Part shown: in pieces, positions 36,108-48,461 of the stretch
Layout: each line of letters begins with the position of its first letter
Numbering within the stretch: position 1 is the first letter of the stretch
NCBI RefSeq assembly: GCF_032854445.1
Contig: NC_088307.1
Location: 10,786,001-10,850,000, forward strand
Length of the DNA: 64,000 bases
Direction of reading: 5' to 3'
Origin: Liolophura sinensis
Taxonomy: Eukaryota; Mollusca; Polyplacophora; Chitonida; Chitonidae
Notes under the pieces: model-generated
What the model saw: only the letters and a program-made list of their open reading frames with translations
What the model was told of the DNA's origin: nothing
The model's database searches: none
Made by a program: the position numbers and the translations under genes

Positions 36108-37205
36108 TTTTCATGTTGAGGATATGGTTTCGTTGACATTACTGTAGGCCCGTCAGTGTCCCGCATTATCATTTGATTTTGTCAGTGTACAGCGTTTTCT
36201 CAAAGTTGACATTAATACGTAATAACTACCGGTACTCTTACATTAAAACTGTTTACAAGTGTAATATGCACGAAGTTTACAATAGCAAATAAATACCACG
36301 TCTCAAGGCAGATGAACCAGATCCATAAAATTTATAACAGTTGCCATCGTGTGTGTGAGTTGTCCACTTTGGTGGGATCGATTTCAAGCATCGGATAAAT
36401 CCACTGGGTTAGGACGCAAAACAGGAAAGAGCGAACTTTATCTGGCATCCGTAATTGAAATTTGAGGCAATATGATTGGTTAAAAACCAAAAAAGAAAAA
36501 AAAAATAGGTCATAGGTATAAACATTCGACCTTTAAAACACATACTGTTGCGAAAGGTAGAGGACATTCTACGTATGTCTACGAACCAGGGTTACTCATA
36601 TTCAGTGTCTTTAGTTAGGTAACACTGAAACATCTGAAAAAGGAAAAAAACGTTAATTTAATCATTCAAATTCCTCAACCAGATTCTTGTATATGTCATG
36701 TCAAACCACCTGCACGATATTAGTGCGTTTGCACGATGTCACATCATGTCACATTATGACACATCATGTCACATCATGACACACCTAAATGTATTCATTA
36801 TTCGTTCGCATTTATTCCGTGATATTATTTTGATATACCAACACGAACTATTCTACCCTCTACCTTTTAAATGGGGAATATATAAATAGAGTTATTATTT
36901 AAAAGAAAACCCCACACTTTATTACTGGTGATATGCAGACCTGGTGCTTTTCGACAAGAGGCAAATAACATAGCGTTTATAACAACACATCCGTTAAGAA
37001 GTGTCATTTTATTTTAATATGGCATGGGATGAAATTGCTTGTCTACGGAAGGCCCTGTTTTGGTCGACGATCGACGAAAGAAATGGTGTAATCTGCACAG
37101 CATTGGTGGCCTTGGTAATTACTCATCCCGCGAACTCCCGATATTGCCCACGATAACAGGTGTAAAGTTATTTTAGGATGTGATATATGTGATCTATGAT
37201 ACATT
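36108..37205. other. intergenic; short tandem repeat at 36739-36785
   Basis: atcatgtcac/attatgacac units (10 bp, about 5) at 36739-36785. A short frame over it is an artefact. Nothing else recognised. Confidence 0.45.
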
Positions 37206-37212
37206 TTCTCCC

Positions 37213-37579
37213 TCTATGACCGCCCCTGATGGCTCATATGTTAGAGCGTCCGCTTCGAAGCAGGGGAGGACAGGGGTAGATCCGAGGTCAATCTAAGATC
37301 TTAAATGAGGAATTTGTATCTTCATCGCAAGGCGTTTCAGCATTAAGAGGATAATGCAGCGACTGTTTGATTCGTATCAGTATAAAGGCTTGGATTGGGC
37401 CACTTTTTCTTCGGTAAGTCGTCACAGTGAATCAGCACTAGATAAAAGAGCGGTGGAAAATCTGTCCTGCAACAAAGGGGCACATCACACGTGCATGCAC
37501 TCTAAAGGTACCTTCATCATCATATGAATGAAAATTTGTTGAGTACGACGTTAAACCCGAAACACTCACTCACTCACTC
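37213..37579 (+). mobile_element. SINE family 2, tRNA-headed, near full length
   Basis: Head gatggctcatatgttagagcg (A box region), core cagtataaaggctt and cggtaagtcgtcacagtga, end gttgagtacgacgttaaac then (cact)n. 7-bp target-site duplication ttctccc (37206-37212, 37580-37586). Confidence 0.75.
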
Positions 37580-37586
37580 TTCTCCC

Positions 37587-39984
37587 CAGTAGTTTAATGT
37601 ACACATTTCCTTAGACACTGTAATCCGGCGACGAAACGCCTTCAGTGGTCAGGTGAGTCAGTTGCCATTATTATGCAAAAAATTCACTTACATCTAAATA
37701 ATTAATGACAATGACTTTTTCGACGCCTCGTTGTTGACCGTTTGCATTTAGGCCTTTCCGTACCACCCTGTCTTGATCGGGAGTTTTGCATTTGGTTCCT
37801 TTTCAAAGTTTGTTGTCGCAAAAACATGTGACGTAAAATGTGACGAAATGGAAACGGCAAATCGTAAATATTACATCTTTATATTCATGGAAAATTGCAT
37901 TGTTAATGACACTGTGTTGTGACATGCTGCCGTGTTTCAAGGCGATACTGGACTTCTGCACGGTATCGCTTTCTCATATATGCTGTCTTGCCTCACGGGT
38001 TTTGATTCAAACCAGTAAATCTTGACAAAATATTTATAAACAGTAAATTTTGTTTGATTTTTGTTTTTCCTTAAATCCAGTCGTCAACGTGATCATAATA
38101 TTGGTAGTAAGCCGATTATGTTATTATGACACGACTGCGCTGTGCTTGTTTTTGTGAAGCGCATTAAGCATGTTCATGAACAAAAAAAATGTTAGGTTAC
38201 TGTTTGATTGAAAACGCTTATAACAATTTATAATGCGCCATATAGACCATTTGGGTAGTGCCATATTTGCAGAGTTGAATTCTTTCCCCATTAAAATTAA
38301 AACATATCACAAGAGTTGATGTTACACCATTTTGTAATGGACGTTTTTTCCTTGACCTGTATTTGTTAAATATTTATGCTTCACTTTGATTTTAATGCCA
38401 TTTTTTTGCGTCCTTGGAATCCCGAGAGATTCAAAAACATAAACAAACGATTGGGCCGTTACGCAAAATGCCCCCTTCGAACTGAAGGCCTGTTTTCATC
38501 ACAGAATAACAAGGAAGTGAAGTTGGATGCCCTTAGCCGTTAAAGTGCAGTTGCACTGCCAGCCAGCCAGCGATCTGTTCTTTGCATTTTTAATTGAATT
38601 CCACAGGGCCACAGCTGTTTTGGGAATGAATTTATGCCCTATAGTTATATAAAACATGCAACACGCTAGTAAAAGCTGGACATAGAAGAGACGAGTGTCA
38701 TGCCTTCTGCTATTGAAATAGGTACAAAGCGTCTCACATACATAATATATATATATTTCATATGTATAGATGGTGTCCAACCGTGAGTACTGGTCATTGT
38801 CCAACATGATTCCACGCCCTGAAATAGTGACCATTTAAGGATACATGATACGTAGGCACATTTTATATGTCCTAACAGCCCGTCTATTTTATGCATATCT
38901 TCCATCGGAAATATTCGGAATTGACGTCATTTATGAACACGCGGGGACTAGCTTAGCACCACCAATTCGGGCGCTCTCCCCAACAAGGTTTTTTGCCACC
39001 TGCCATCGTTGACGTCACCGCAGGAAGCTAACTGATTCCCGGACTGACTGCTGATAAAACCTGTATAGCTAAAGAACGTTTCTAAACCTCAAGAGGGTTT
39101 TTTACTTCTATATGTTAGGCAATATAATATACACCGTACTAGGAAATAAAAATTAAAAAATTTCATGTATCCTTTGATGTGGATAGGGGAGATTCGAGTT
39201 GGATATCTTTTGTTATCCAAGGTAAAAACAGTCCTACTGAATCCTGTGACCGGTGAAAGTGTTAGGCAACCTTTGTTGAAATTGGCTTACTGATCTCCTC
39301 TCTCACTTTCTTCTGAGACACAAATAACACCTCTTTCCTTTAGAAACTTTTCAAGATCACAGACGTTTAGGTTCTCAATTTGCTCTATTAGTCCTCTCTA
39401 AAGTATTTTGATACCCTTTTGTCAGACGCCCGTATTACAGTGGAGGTGATCAAAAATAGTTGCCTAACATTTTTGACAAGTCACATGATACTGTGTTGAC
39501 GTTTGCCGTCAGGGCAAATCCCTTGATCTCACTCCTCATTCATCATTCAGTACATGAGATCAGCTCGCTGCCTCCTGATTTGCAGGTATGATGGGTCAGG
39601 TGTACCACCCAAAATTAGTATAACACAAACTCAAGCTACCATTGACAGTACAGTGGACTGTTATTTTTTGCTTTATGAAGGCAGGTATCGTCAAGCGTCA
39701 GTTCATTCAACGTCCCCATCGATTACTGTTGTCAAACGACATCCATAAAATCTGTTCTGCACGAGCGAAACACCTGTTCCCTGGTATCTTTATTTCATTG
39801 GTGAGGTGTCCGCAGGGCTAAGACAAAACTGAAGATGAATGCTGTTGGCATATTACTATATACAGAGCCATCTTGGTTAGAAATAGGCATTCCCTAAAAA
39901 ACTCCACAGCAGTTAAGTACATGAACCTTTTCCAACGTAATGGCAACTCAGGGCTTCGGCTGAATTGGCCGGTGTCCTCATGCG
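37587..39984. other. intergenic, nothing firmly recognised
   Basis: Apart from the possible LINE end at 38500-38640, I see no repeats or splice-bounded frames. Confidence 0.3.
38500..38640 (-). pseudogene. possible LINE 3' end remnant
   Basis: On the minus strand the frame reads GHKFIPKTAVALWNSIKNAKNRSLAGW before ending. The FIPKTxxxWNS pattern resembles the last residues of CR1/L2/RTE-type LINE proteins (SFFPRTIxLWNSLP). Only this short motif supports it. Confidence 0.3.
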
Positions 39985-40187
39985 CTGAATGAGTAATACG
40001 TTACAAATAAAACGTCATCTCAAACGCAGGTAAAGACATGTTTGAGTTCGAATGGGATACATTTCAACGCGGAATGGCGCCTTGGGGCATACGGAATTGA
40101 TCGGTTTTAACTCGCAGTGTATATGTTATTCACAAAACGTCCAGAAACAAATAGAAAGAATCACGAGGCAAATCAGAATGAGTTACC

Positions 40188-40500
40188 TTTCCAGGCGTAT
40201 TGAAGATTCGGTTTGAAGCTGACATTGTTCATTGTTGTATTGCAATAACCGAGTATTACGTTTCCGTTGCAAAAAAGTGCATAGCCTTGTCCCAAATGGG
40301 GAATCTCTTCACGCTCAACGGAAACTTGGGTCACAGTTGAATTAGTTATTGCTCTCTCACAACGAACAAGAGAGAACACACTTTGGGCTAGAGCGGGGTA
40401 CCTTCCCACGTCCAAGCTACATAGACCATTGTAACCATGCAACGAGTGCATGAGTATTACGTTACCCACAAAACGTCGTCGCAATGGTTTACACCGAACT
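40188..40500 (-). pseudogene. candidate coding remnant with an internal repeat
   Basis: A minus-strand frame of about 100 codons ends at a donor (aaag then gtaact, 40187). It contains two related segments, GNVILMHSLHGYN and GNVILGYCNTTMN, about 66 residues apart. A third, frame-broken relative can be read near 39985-40010 (CNVLLIQRM). The upstream part of the frame runs into a SINE tail (40540-40590), which argues for a decayed or coincidental frame. The family is not recognised. Confidence 0.25.
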
Positions 40501-40539
40501 CTCCGCTTTCCACCACTTCTAAAATCGGCAGTAGTTGTA

Positions 40540-40590
40540 TTACAGTGAAATATTTTCAAGCGTATTAAATGGCAATCGAATAAATAAATG
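40540..40590 (+). mobile_element. SINE family 1 tail remnant
   Basis: cagtgaaatattttcaagcgt then caatcgaataaataaat. Confidence 0.5.
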
Positions 40591-40785
40591 TACATATATA
40601 AATCATTTCATATAAATACGATCCAGAGACGAAGGGTGAATTGCCATAAATTACGAGCTTGATCAAACTCCAGACGTGTCAGGGCTATACGTGTCAGGGA
40701 TATGCAGCATGATTTCAGTACCCAGATATGCATTACTTCTTGACCACCAAGCTTATGTCTACGAGCGTTCCACTATATTTGTCTA

Positions 40786-40890
40786 TGCCCCTGACTGAGG
40801 TAAACTGACAAGGCGGGCGTATTTCTCCGGTTACCTTTGACCATTTGCCGTGCAGCTGTCACGCTGTCGTCGTTACTTTGGTTTTAATAC
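40786..40890 (+). repeat. dispersed repeat R5, copy 2
   Basis: ctgactgaggtaaactgacaag, gttacctttgaccatttgcc and cacgctgtcgtcgttactttg. Confidence 0.6.
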
Positions 40891-41630
40891 TTTTGTTGTA
40901 CGTCTTTACTTATGTCATGTTGTTTATCTATTAAACAAGATGACATCTATATCCATTAAGCTTATGTGTGAACGTTACAGCGTACTGGTTTATACGTCCA
41001 GTGTGCCACAGTATAACACCAATCCCGCTCTCCATGTATATATACTGGCGTTTGTAGCACAATTGACGCATGGCACAATAGGAGAATTTCGAGTTCGAAC
41101 TCTTTTATCATGGAAGGAATAAAAAGTCCAACTGTATCATTTATCACGGTCATTTCTTCTTGGTGTTGCATGATGGCGCAATCTACAGGGAAGACATAGC
41201 CTGTATTGTGAAAATTCCCTGTCTTTTCTCTTCCCGAAATACAAAAAGAAGGCGACCAGTAAAAGTGCTTAAATAGCATCCGGGCTTTTTCGGTGTTACT
41301 TTTCTATGTGTGCACTGCAATGTGGGGATATCTGGATAATCGAGCTTAGAAGACAATTAATTTAATGGTGGCTCTGCTTTTTCCAGCTGCTTGATTTGAC
41401 TGCTCCTGCGTTTTAATAAAGATAATGGTCATGACGGCGGACAAGAAATCAACACACGTCAGGTAAAGACTGGGATTTATCCTTGACATATTTCTGTCAA
41501 GTATCAGACAAAGGAAGCGTGCAGGTCTGTATTGAAAATGGCACAATAATCAGATATTTAGCTTGTGGAGGTTTCCTTTACCTAAATGTCCGTTGTCTTT
41601 GAGTGTATGCGTGGTCTAAAATGACTTTCA
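40891..41630. other. intergenic, nothing recognised
   Basis: Frames at 40850-41546 on both strands shadow one another and lack motifs. Confidence 0.3.
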
Positions 41631-41631
41631 A

Positions 41632-41812
41632 AATGGTTTCATGAATGGGTTTCAAGACGGTTTCGTGAATGGGACTGAAGATAATTTCGTGAATGAGGTT
41701 TAAGACGGTTTCGTGAATGGGGTTCAAGAGGGTTTCGTGAATGGGGTCATAACATCTTCATAAATGGGGTCAAGATGGTTTCGTGAATGGAGTTCAAGAT
41801 GCTTTCATTTAG
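41632..41812. repeat. 24-27 bp minisatellite, about 7 units
   Basis: Unit ggtttcgtgaatggggttca plus agac, strongly diverged between copies. Confidence 0.85.
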
Positions 41813-44454
41813 ATATCTGACAAAGTTAAAATGAAAAACGAAGGTGTGCATGTTATAAATGAGGCAAGTTTGTTTCCCTGGCCACCATTTTCAAGTGCAC
41901 TTTCCAATTACGCACACAGCAGATTTATTTTGTCATTATATCGTGTATCGCATACAGTTTTTTCATTGGTTTGGTGAGTCAGCTCCTTCACCTGCTGTGC
42001 CCCACAGGTCATGCTTCTTTTATTTGGTGCTTTAATATTAATAAGGTGCTTCTGCAGTATTAAAGCATTCTACAAGACGCTACGTGGACTCAGCGTGTCA
42101 CGGATGGTATGTACAGTCAACAACTACTTCATTATTCCGAGCGAACGCCATAGTCCGAACCTTTTAAGCATCCCGTAGGAAATACGCAATTCCAGATTGC
42201 ACCCAAGCCCCTTCTTCCAAACCAAACTTGTAACAGTACTACAGTCCACCTCTTTTAACCGGCCACTTATATTCAGCTATCTCTGCAATCAGCCATATTC
42301 ACTACTAAAATTAGCTTTAGTCAGTGACACGAAACAGCACAAGCTCTACACATCAATATGTTGGATATCCATATATTTGCACAGAAAATGAAGTTAGAAC
42401 ACGTTTTCTTATCCATAATGTTAAACTGCTAAGCTCGGTTTCAGGGGGAAAGAACCCTTTGCCGACGTCATATTTATTAAAAAAAGAAATACAATGGCAT
42501 GCAATGCAGTCGATTTTTTTTGAGGTTTGCTGTGTAAGCGGCATGGACTACAAGGTTCCTGTGCACATTTTCTTTGTGGTAATCTGGTCTCAAAATGATA
42601 ATCCGACCCAGATCGCTTGCCTTTCATTCAGCGGGTGATCCTAGACGTAGGTTCAACATATTTTCAGAGAAAGAGTTTTTAGGATTCCCCAACTTCTATT
42701 GTTACCGGGCCTTTGGTGGCAATGTGCAGGCAATAGTGTGGCCTTTCATGAAGTTATCACCATTTTTCTCTCATCGATATGACAGACGTCACACCTGAAA
42801 AAAAAAACGTCCATGTCTTGCCAAAGGGTGGTTGTTTTACTCCTCCAACTTCCCTTTCCGCATCCATAAAACGGCCGCTAACGGAGGCCTGTAAGTCATT
42901 AATGGTGATACACAACCATCTAATGAACAAAAATAATAATAAAGTTCACGTGTATGGAAACTGTCCTGGCTTGTGTTACCACTAATTCATATTAATGCAG
43001 AAAGTATATTGCCTTTCGATGGCCATATAGAGATATACGCTACTGAACATTTTCTGGTATCAATCAAAGTTTGCATTAAATCCACCGTGAATCAAACATA
43101 TATTCTCTGTACTAGAAAGGTTCTAGTGCTGTCTTTTTATTTCTTTTTTTTTCAATGGTTCCTGACCAGTGAGATAGCTGGCTTAAATCTACACTCATCT
43201 GTCAAAAGTTATTGTGGAATTGTTTGTTACCCCGGTACAGAAAAATTCTATGGGTAGGTAAATTTACAAACAACTTTTTTTATGTTTTCTGGTTAGAGTA
43301 TTGCTTTTCTTTCGTGCATGATAATAGCGTATGGAGGCAATAAGCTAAATCCCAATACGAAGGCAATCTACATTTTGTCACATGTAACTGGCGAAATGGT
43401 AGCTCTGCCTCAGCTTTAGCCCGTTTTGGTAGCAGGCACAAACCGCCTGTCGACACTGGTAAGGTTTCGCAAACGACCGGTTTCCATGACGACAACCAAC
43501 AGCCAGTTGGCGTACAGCCGTTCTTGAATATTTCATGATGATAATGCTGCATCTGGGAACGACATATAAACAGCCTTTTTGTACACGTGACACCACAGGT
43601 GTGCTACTCATCACAATAGAGTTTGTAACTACCTTTTCTCTCACTACTTTATAGCTCAGCTAACCTGACAGTACCCAGTATACTTTTTATGATGTGTTTT
43701 TTACACTCCTGTCCACAACCCTGATATCTTTGCTATTCAAGGTAAAAAGAATCATATTTTCATTGGAAAATACCCAATCTCGATTCTTCCTGTCTTCACG
43801 ATGAAGCTCTGTTGGTAACTTGTTACCCATGCATTGCATGAGAACACTAGCCAATTCAGTCTGGGCCCGGAGATGCCATTGCACTGGAAACGGTGTCGTG
43901 GCAATTAAAGGCAAGATGAATCGTCTTTTTCACTGGATAATGCGTGTACTCAACAGGGATTAAGCAATGCTACATTTAAAAATCTATCCCCGCTTTCTCT
44001 CTGCATCGGCGTTTTGTACTTTGGTTATGGTATTAACCTAGTGATATGGGTAGCTGATGCCACCATCGTTAAGATCATTGAATTTTATTCCCTACGTGTA
44101 GAAACGCATTTCTGTGCTGCGATGCATAACCTACTCATGCATCTGAAGGTGCAAAAGTCTTACGGCACTTTTTTCAATAAAGCCTCAGGAAAGATGATCA
44201 TATCTTTCCACAGCGTGCTGAGCGGTGCTTCATTTAGACACTACACATCTGTGAGTGGCTACCGGGTTTTGTGTGAAAACCTGTCAATCATTTAAGGTTG
44301 CAACAGCTCGTTTAGGTTAATGGGTGCACATTGAGCAAGAAAAGTTCGCAAGACTTTCTCCCAAGAAAGACCAAAGACTTGGACTAGGCTTGGAGTATGA
44401 GTAGTCCACAAGCATAATACAAAAATAATAATAACAATGAAAAAGAAAATCTGT
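41813..44454. other. intergenic upstream of the NAT-like gene
   Basis: No recognised repeat or domain. Minus-strand frames at 43280-43644 contain clustered cysteines (CTPTGCW, CRQAVCACY) but in two overlapping frames without splice sites, so no gene is called. A noncoding first exon of the NAT-like gene may lie here. Confidence 0.3.
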
Positions 44455-44545
44455 AGCATGGGGAGTAAAACCAAAGCAGCGACAATTGGCAAATGGTCAC
44501 ATGTAACCAGTGATAAACCTTTTCTTGTCAATTTACCTCTGACAG
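44455..44545 (-). repeat. dispersed repeat R5, copy 3
   Basis: Reverse complement reads ctgtcagaggtaaattgac, gttacatgtgaccatttgcc and gtcgctgctttggttttac. It lies about 200 bases before the NAT-like start, within the presumed 5' intron or upstream region. Confidence 0.6.
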
Positions 44546-44710
44546 GGTTTTATTTTATCTGTCACTGTAAGTGCTCAAGCAGCAGTGCTTTACACACGCC
44601 CTAGCATTATGGCTTTAAGCAGAATTAGGTAGTCTGAGAGGTATCTCTTCGTAATTGATTGATTCACCGTTTCTTCACTTAACGTTGTACTAAAGAATGT
44701 TAGAATTTAC

Positions 44711-44736
44711 ACGTTTCTTTTTCTCTATACTTTCAG
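44711..44736 (+). promoter_or_regulatory. splice acceptor before the NAT-like start codon
   Basis: A pyrimidine-rich tract ends in tttcag at 44736, two bases before ATG 44739. This implies a 5' untranslated exon further upstream that I could not locate. Use of the site is inferred from sequence only. Confidence 0.6.
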
Positions 44737-44738
44737 AA

Positions 44739-45614
44739 ATGGCGTCGCCCATGAGCTTTAATCAGGATGAGGCGGCGCATTTCGTGAAGAATATCCTGCG
44801 GGTTGACGACACCGGTAACGGAAACAAGCTCGCTTTGCTGAACAAAATCATCTACAGCTTCAAATCGAATGTTGCTTGTCACAATATTGGCCTGCTCTCG
44901 TCCAAGGCCCGACAGCTCCCCGATTGGACCCGCGTCAAAACTGACATCCTGAACGGCAAAGGCGAACTAGGCTGTGCCCTTAATGTCTTCATGGCGGGGT
45001 TACTTAAAGCTCTAGGTTTCGACGCCAGTCTGAGTACGGCGGTCATGTACGCTCTTGACGCTTTCCACAGCTCTCACCTTATCGTCTTGGTAGGTGGTCT
45101 AGGCAAGCCCGGGGAACATTTCCTAGTTGACGTGGGTAACGAGCACCCGACCCTGGAGGCTGTGCCCTTGGGGTTCGGAGAAGAATCTCCAGAGTACCAT
45201 CACTCTTACTTGGAGTACAAATTCATGTGCCGAGACGGCCGGATTTTAAGACTGCACAATCGGGGTCAGCACGATTCCAAGGCCCAGATAGATGCCTCTC
45301 TGGACGGTTTTTACATTTTTTACGATTTCGACTTGTCGTCTAAGACACAAGAGGATTTAGATAACTGTCTAAGTCTTATTTACACGAACCCCCGGGCCTC
45401 GCCATTTCATAGGAGCCTCCGTGCCAGTATTTTTCGAAACGGTATGTGCATTCTACTGAAGGACAACGAGCTGTACGTCGAAAGCGACGAACACAAGATG
45501 GTCTCACGACCTCTGAACTCAAATGAAGAGCTCATGAAGGCTTTCACGGATTACTTTCCCATGATAGATGTGGAATTAATTTTAAAAGCGCGAGAGACTT
45601 TGAAAATGGCTTAA
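44739..45614 (+). CDS. arylamine N-acetyltransferase-like protein, 291 aa
   Basis: This is the clearest gene in the window. Known NAT-family enzymes move an acetyl group from acetyl-CoA to aromatic amines or hydrazines through a cytosolic Cys-His-Asp triad. Here the triad can be read as Cys79 (GELGC), His113 (SSHLIVLV) and Asp131 (FLVDVGN). The spacing and total length (291 residues; vertebrate NATs are about 290) fit the family. The C-terminal segment near residues 196-232 (YDFDLSS..., then TNPRASPFHRSL) matches the family's FxL...TxEDxxxxxxxxxTxPxSxF pattern. There is no signal peptide or membrane segment. The start is ATG 44739: the frame stays open 14 codons further upstream, but a splice acceptor ends at 44736, so the extra codons would be intronic. 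One intronless coding exon behind a noncoding 5' exon is also the layout of vertebrate NAT genes. Oddities: the RGGxCxE signature and the GFG after the catalytic Asp are not conserved, so the substrate is open. Confidence 0.9.
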   Translation: MASPMSFNQDEAAHFVKNILRVDDTGNGNKLALLNKIIYSFKSNVACHNIGLLSSKARQLPDWTRVKTDILNGKGELGCALNVFMAGLLKALGFDASLSTAVMYALDAFHSSHLIVLVGGLGKPGEHFLVDVGNEHPTLEAVPLGFGEESPEYHHSYLEYKFMCRDGRILRLHNRGQHDSKAQIDASLDGFYIFYDFDLSSKTQEDLDNCLSLIYTNPRASPFHRSLRASIFRNGMCILLKDNELYVESDEHKMVSRPLNSNEELMKAFTDYFPMIDVELILKARETLKMA

Positions 45615-46179
45615 GCAACTCCTTTGCGTAGTTTGCTGCCTTGTGGCCATGTGGCCGGCGCTAAATATACATTTAGAGTGTTAGCGATGATGTTCAAAAA
45701 GGCTGGTAACGCCAAGTTTTCCAGTTATTTATAAGGATTTATTAGTGAACTTTCATCGTTGCCATGTGGCTTTTGTGACACGTTGATTAACTTACCAGCA
45801 TTTAGTGTTAACCTAATCGGGGAATCCAATCTAGTATTCACACGTCCAACGGCAGCGGAAATGAATACGTTTTTCCTGCCATTGCCAGAACCAAAAAGAT
45901 TTGCTGGTATTATTTTCGCAAACGGGACTCTCACAGAGGGACATACCTACGTGTTGTGTGCGCAGGCGCATCTGTTACGTATATATGTCAAAATATTGCA
46001 CATCAGGGGCCCACAACTATGCTGCTTGCACTTTAATACAAAAGCCTTTATCACGGATTTTTAACATGCACTGGCTAACTCGTAGGGGAACTGTCCTGTT
46101 TACGTCCAGCTCATACCCTTTAGTTTTTCCTTTAAATGTTTCTTGTCAAAAAATGTCCTACAGACGCCATTGGTGAAAA

Positions 46180-46185
46180 AATAAA
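46180..46185 (+). promoter_or_regulatory. candidate poly(A) signal of the NAT-like gene
   Basis: AATAAA lies about 570 bases after the stop codon and is the first canonical hexamer I found downstream on this strand. It would give an ordinary-length 3'UTR (45615 to about 46205). Overlapping open frames within that stretch look like chance. Confidence 0.35.
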
Positions 46186-46659
46186 TCTACTTCAACACCA
46201 TGATCTTTCTTTAAGTATGCGTGTTTAAGAAAAAAAGACTGATGCGGAAAGCCACATTCAAAGTTCAAATGGGTTAGACTCAGATGTCTTGAGGGATTCT
46301 TTGGCTGAAAAGTTACCGGATATATACACCTACAGGGATAGCCCATCGGGTAACGTGATAGAATCGTCTGAATCATAAGAAATGATAGGTTACAACTTCA
46401 GCCAGCATTGATGGATAGACCACTCAATGCCCCTAATATCTAAAATTACACTTATTGATTTTCTTAGATACTTCTAGAGATTTAAATCAATCGCAGCATT
46501 GTTTTCTTTTCATTTATCTGTTTCAAAGTGGATACTATCTCCACAATTTTAACACTATCTGAGTCATCTGCTTTCCTTGCAGCAGGTTGATCGCAGCAAA
46601 ATTATATTTATAATACCGGGACCGCTTGCACACAGCAATCGTAGCTACAATGGATTGTA

Positions 46660-46962
46660 TTGATCGAGTCACACCCAAGACTTTAAAAGAGGGAGTTGTA
46701 ACTTCCTCGCTTGGCGTTCAGCATGAAGGGGATAGTGCAACGACTGGTTGACCCGTATCAGTATAATGGCTCGGGCGGGGCGGTTTACTTGCCTTCGGTA
46801 AGTCGTCTCAGTGAAGCAGCACTAAATAAAAGAGCGGTGGAAATCCGTCCTGCAACAAGGAGGCACATTACACGTACATGCACCCTAATGATTCCTTCGT
46901 CGTCATATGACTGAAAAATTGTTGAGTACGACGTTAAACCCCAAGCACTCACTCACTCACTC
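46660..46962 (+). mobile_element. SINE family 2, 5'-truncated head
   Basis: ggttgacccgtatcagtata, cggtaagtcgtctcagtga and gttgagtacgacgttaaac then (cact)n. Perfect 13-bp target-site duplication acaatggattgta (46647-46659, 46963-46975). The 67-codon frame here is spurious. Confidence 0.85.
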
Positions 46963-46975
46963 ACAATGGATTGTA

Positions 46976-47239
46976 CAGCCTACAATTGACTTTACAGTCG
47001 ATTGAAGAAAAAGTTGCCTTGTTTGCGTAAATGAATTGCAAGGCGGTTTTAAAATTTGAAGTTGTAAATCGCACGTAGGTTGGCCACGGTAAATGAACAA
47101 TGTACCAGTCGATAACTTGTCGTGCCTTTAATTTCAAAAGAGTTCCACATTATAATGATTCAGCAGCTAACATGAAAAAAATTCTCGTGACTTCTTTTTG
47201 AGACAATTAAATTGCACATCTTTATATCTAAAGCAAATA
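46976..47239. other. intergenic, nothing recognised
   Basis: AT-rich DNA between a SINE and the R6 duplicate. Confidence 0.3.
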
Positions 47240-47985
47240 GTTGTACTTAACATTAAAATGAACATAAAGTTTGGCACTATATATGCATAGAAAAATGACG
47301 CAGTTATCACAGAAAAATATGTAAAAAATTCTGTGAAGTTTTGAAAACCGAGAAGATGAAGTTCAGACCTGGGGATATGGCACTGACGGGCAATTCACTC
47401 CGAGTCGCCGCCATGTTGTAGAAGCCCTTATGGACTTGGTCAATCACTAGCGCTGAAAGAGTCACTTAATAATTTGTTGTCGCGTCAAAAACCTATTTTC
47501 TCTGGATTGACAGTGTGGTTTCTTACAGTGGATAGACAGATATCAATGCAATAAATTGAATTTTTCGGTTAGTTTAAGTGTTAAACTAACGCATCCTGGA
47601 CTACACATTTATGAGCAGAGGACTGGGAACGACTTCCTGTGCCACAATGCCGTGAAAACCGCCTAGAGGCAGTCATTGCTCGCAAGATGAAAAATATTGT
47701 GACTTTGCATTATATCTCTATAGCAAAGTCAGATTTAGTACGAAAATATCTTCCCAAAATCTGAATGAAAGGGTCTATTATCAATCAGAAGGTCCTGCTA
47801 TGTTTGGTTAATTCCCTGAAGTTGGTACAGTCAGCTAGGCCAAATGCTTACCCACATAAAGGACGAGGACGAGCAGGACGGCTAAAACACGACGCTTGTG
47901 TCCACGAACATCGCCCTGACCGAGCGCCAAACTAAAAGAGACAACGTCCCATTGAACATGGAACAGAGCTGATACTCTTTGGCTG
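47240..47985 (-). repeat. dispersed duplicate R6, copy 2
   Basis: Inverted counterpart of 16673-17440, diverged by substitutions and small indels (cgctgaaagagtcac, aagtgttaaactaac, catcgccctgaccgagcg). Confidence 0.7.
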
Positions 47986-48461
47986 GGTGTAATTTTTGGT
48001 TGTAAATGACCACCATTTTAGCTCACAATTCCTGTGCTACGATCGTGATCTAATTGAGAAATACTGACTCTTTATTGAGTCATTGTTGATTTTAGACCAG
48101 TAAATGTGGAGGAGTTGAAATTGTAGAACGAGGTGCCGCAGCCGTCCGAGGTGTCAAATTTCAGCTGTTCCTACGCATGCACGACTTTTCTATCTATAAG
48201 TGTGCTGGTGCCGCATAAAAGGCCTTAGGGCCAAGAAGCTGCCTTAGTCCAAAAGAAAACTTTCAATATTATTCCTGATCTAAGATTAAACGCTAATCCC
48301 CCATTACGGCGACCGGTTAGTGAAATTCGAAATTTTTAACATTTTAATGAAAGCTTATTATTAAGGGCAAAGAATTTAATGTGTATAGAAAAGGAAATTA
48401 ACGTAAACACAAAAATATTTGCGAAAAATGGATAAATTCAGCATTAAACTTTGAAAAACAG

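Noticed and set aside
43280-43644. Cysteine-containing minus-strand frames
   Set aside because: Two overlapping frames compete, with no acceptor or donor framing either.
45725-46176. Overlapping frames on both strands after the NAT-like gene
   Set aside because: Lie in its probable 3'UTR, overlap each other and show no domain or splice sites.
46711-46914. 67-codon frame
   Set aside because: Lies wholly in SINE family 2; the same frame is broken in the other copies.
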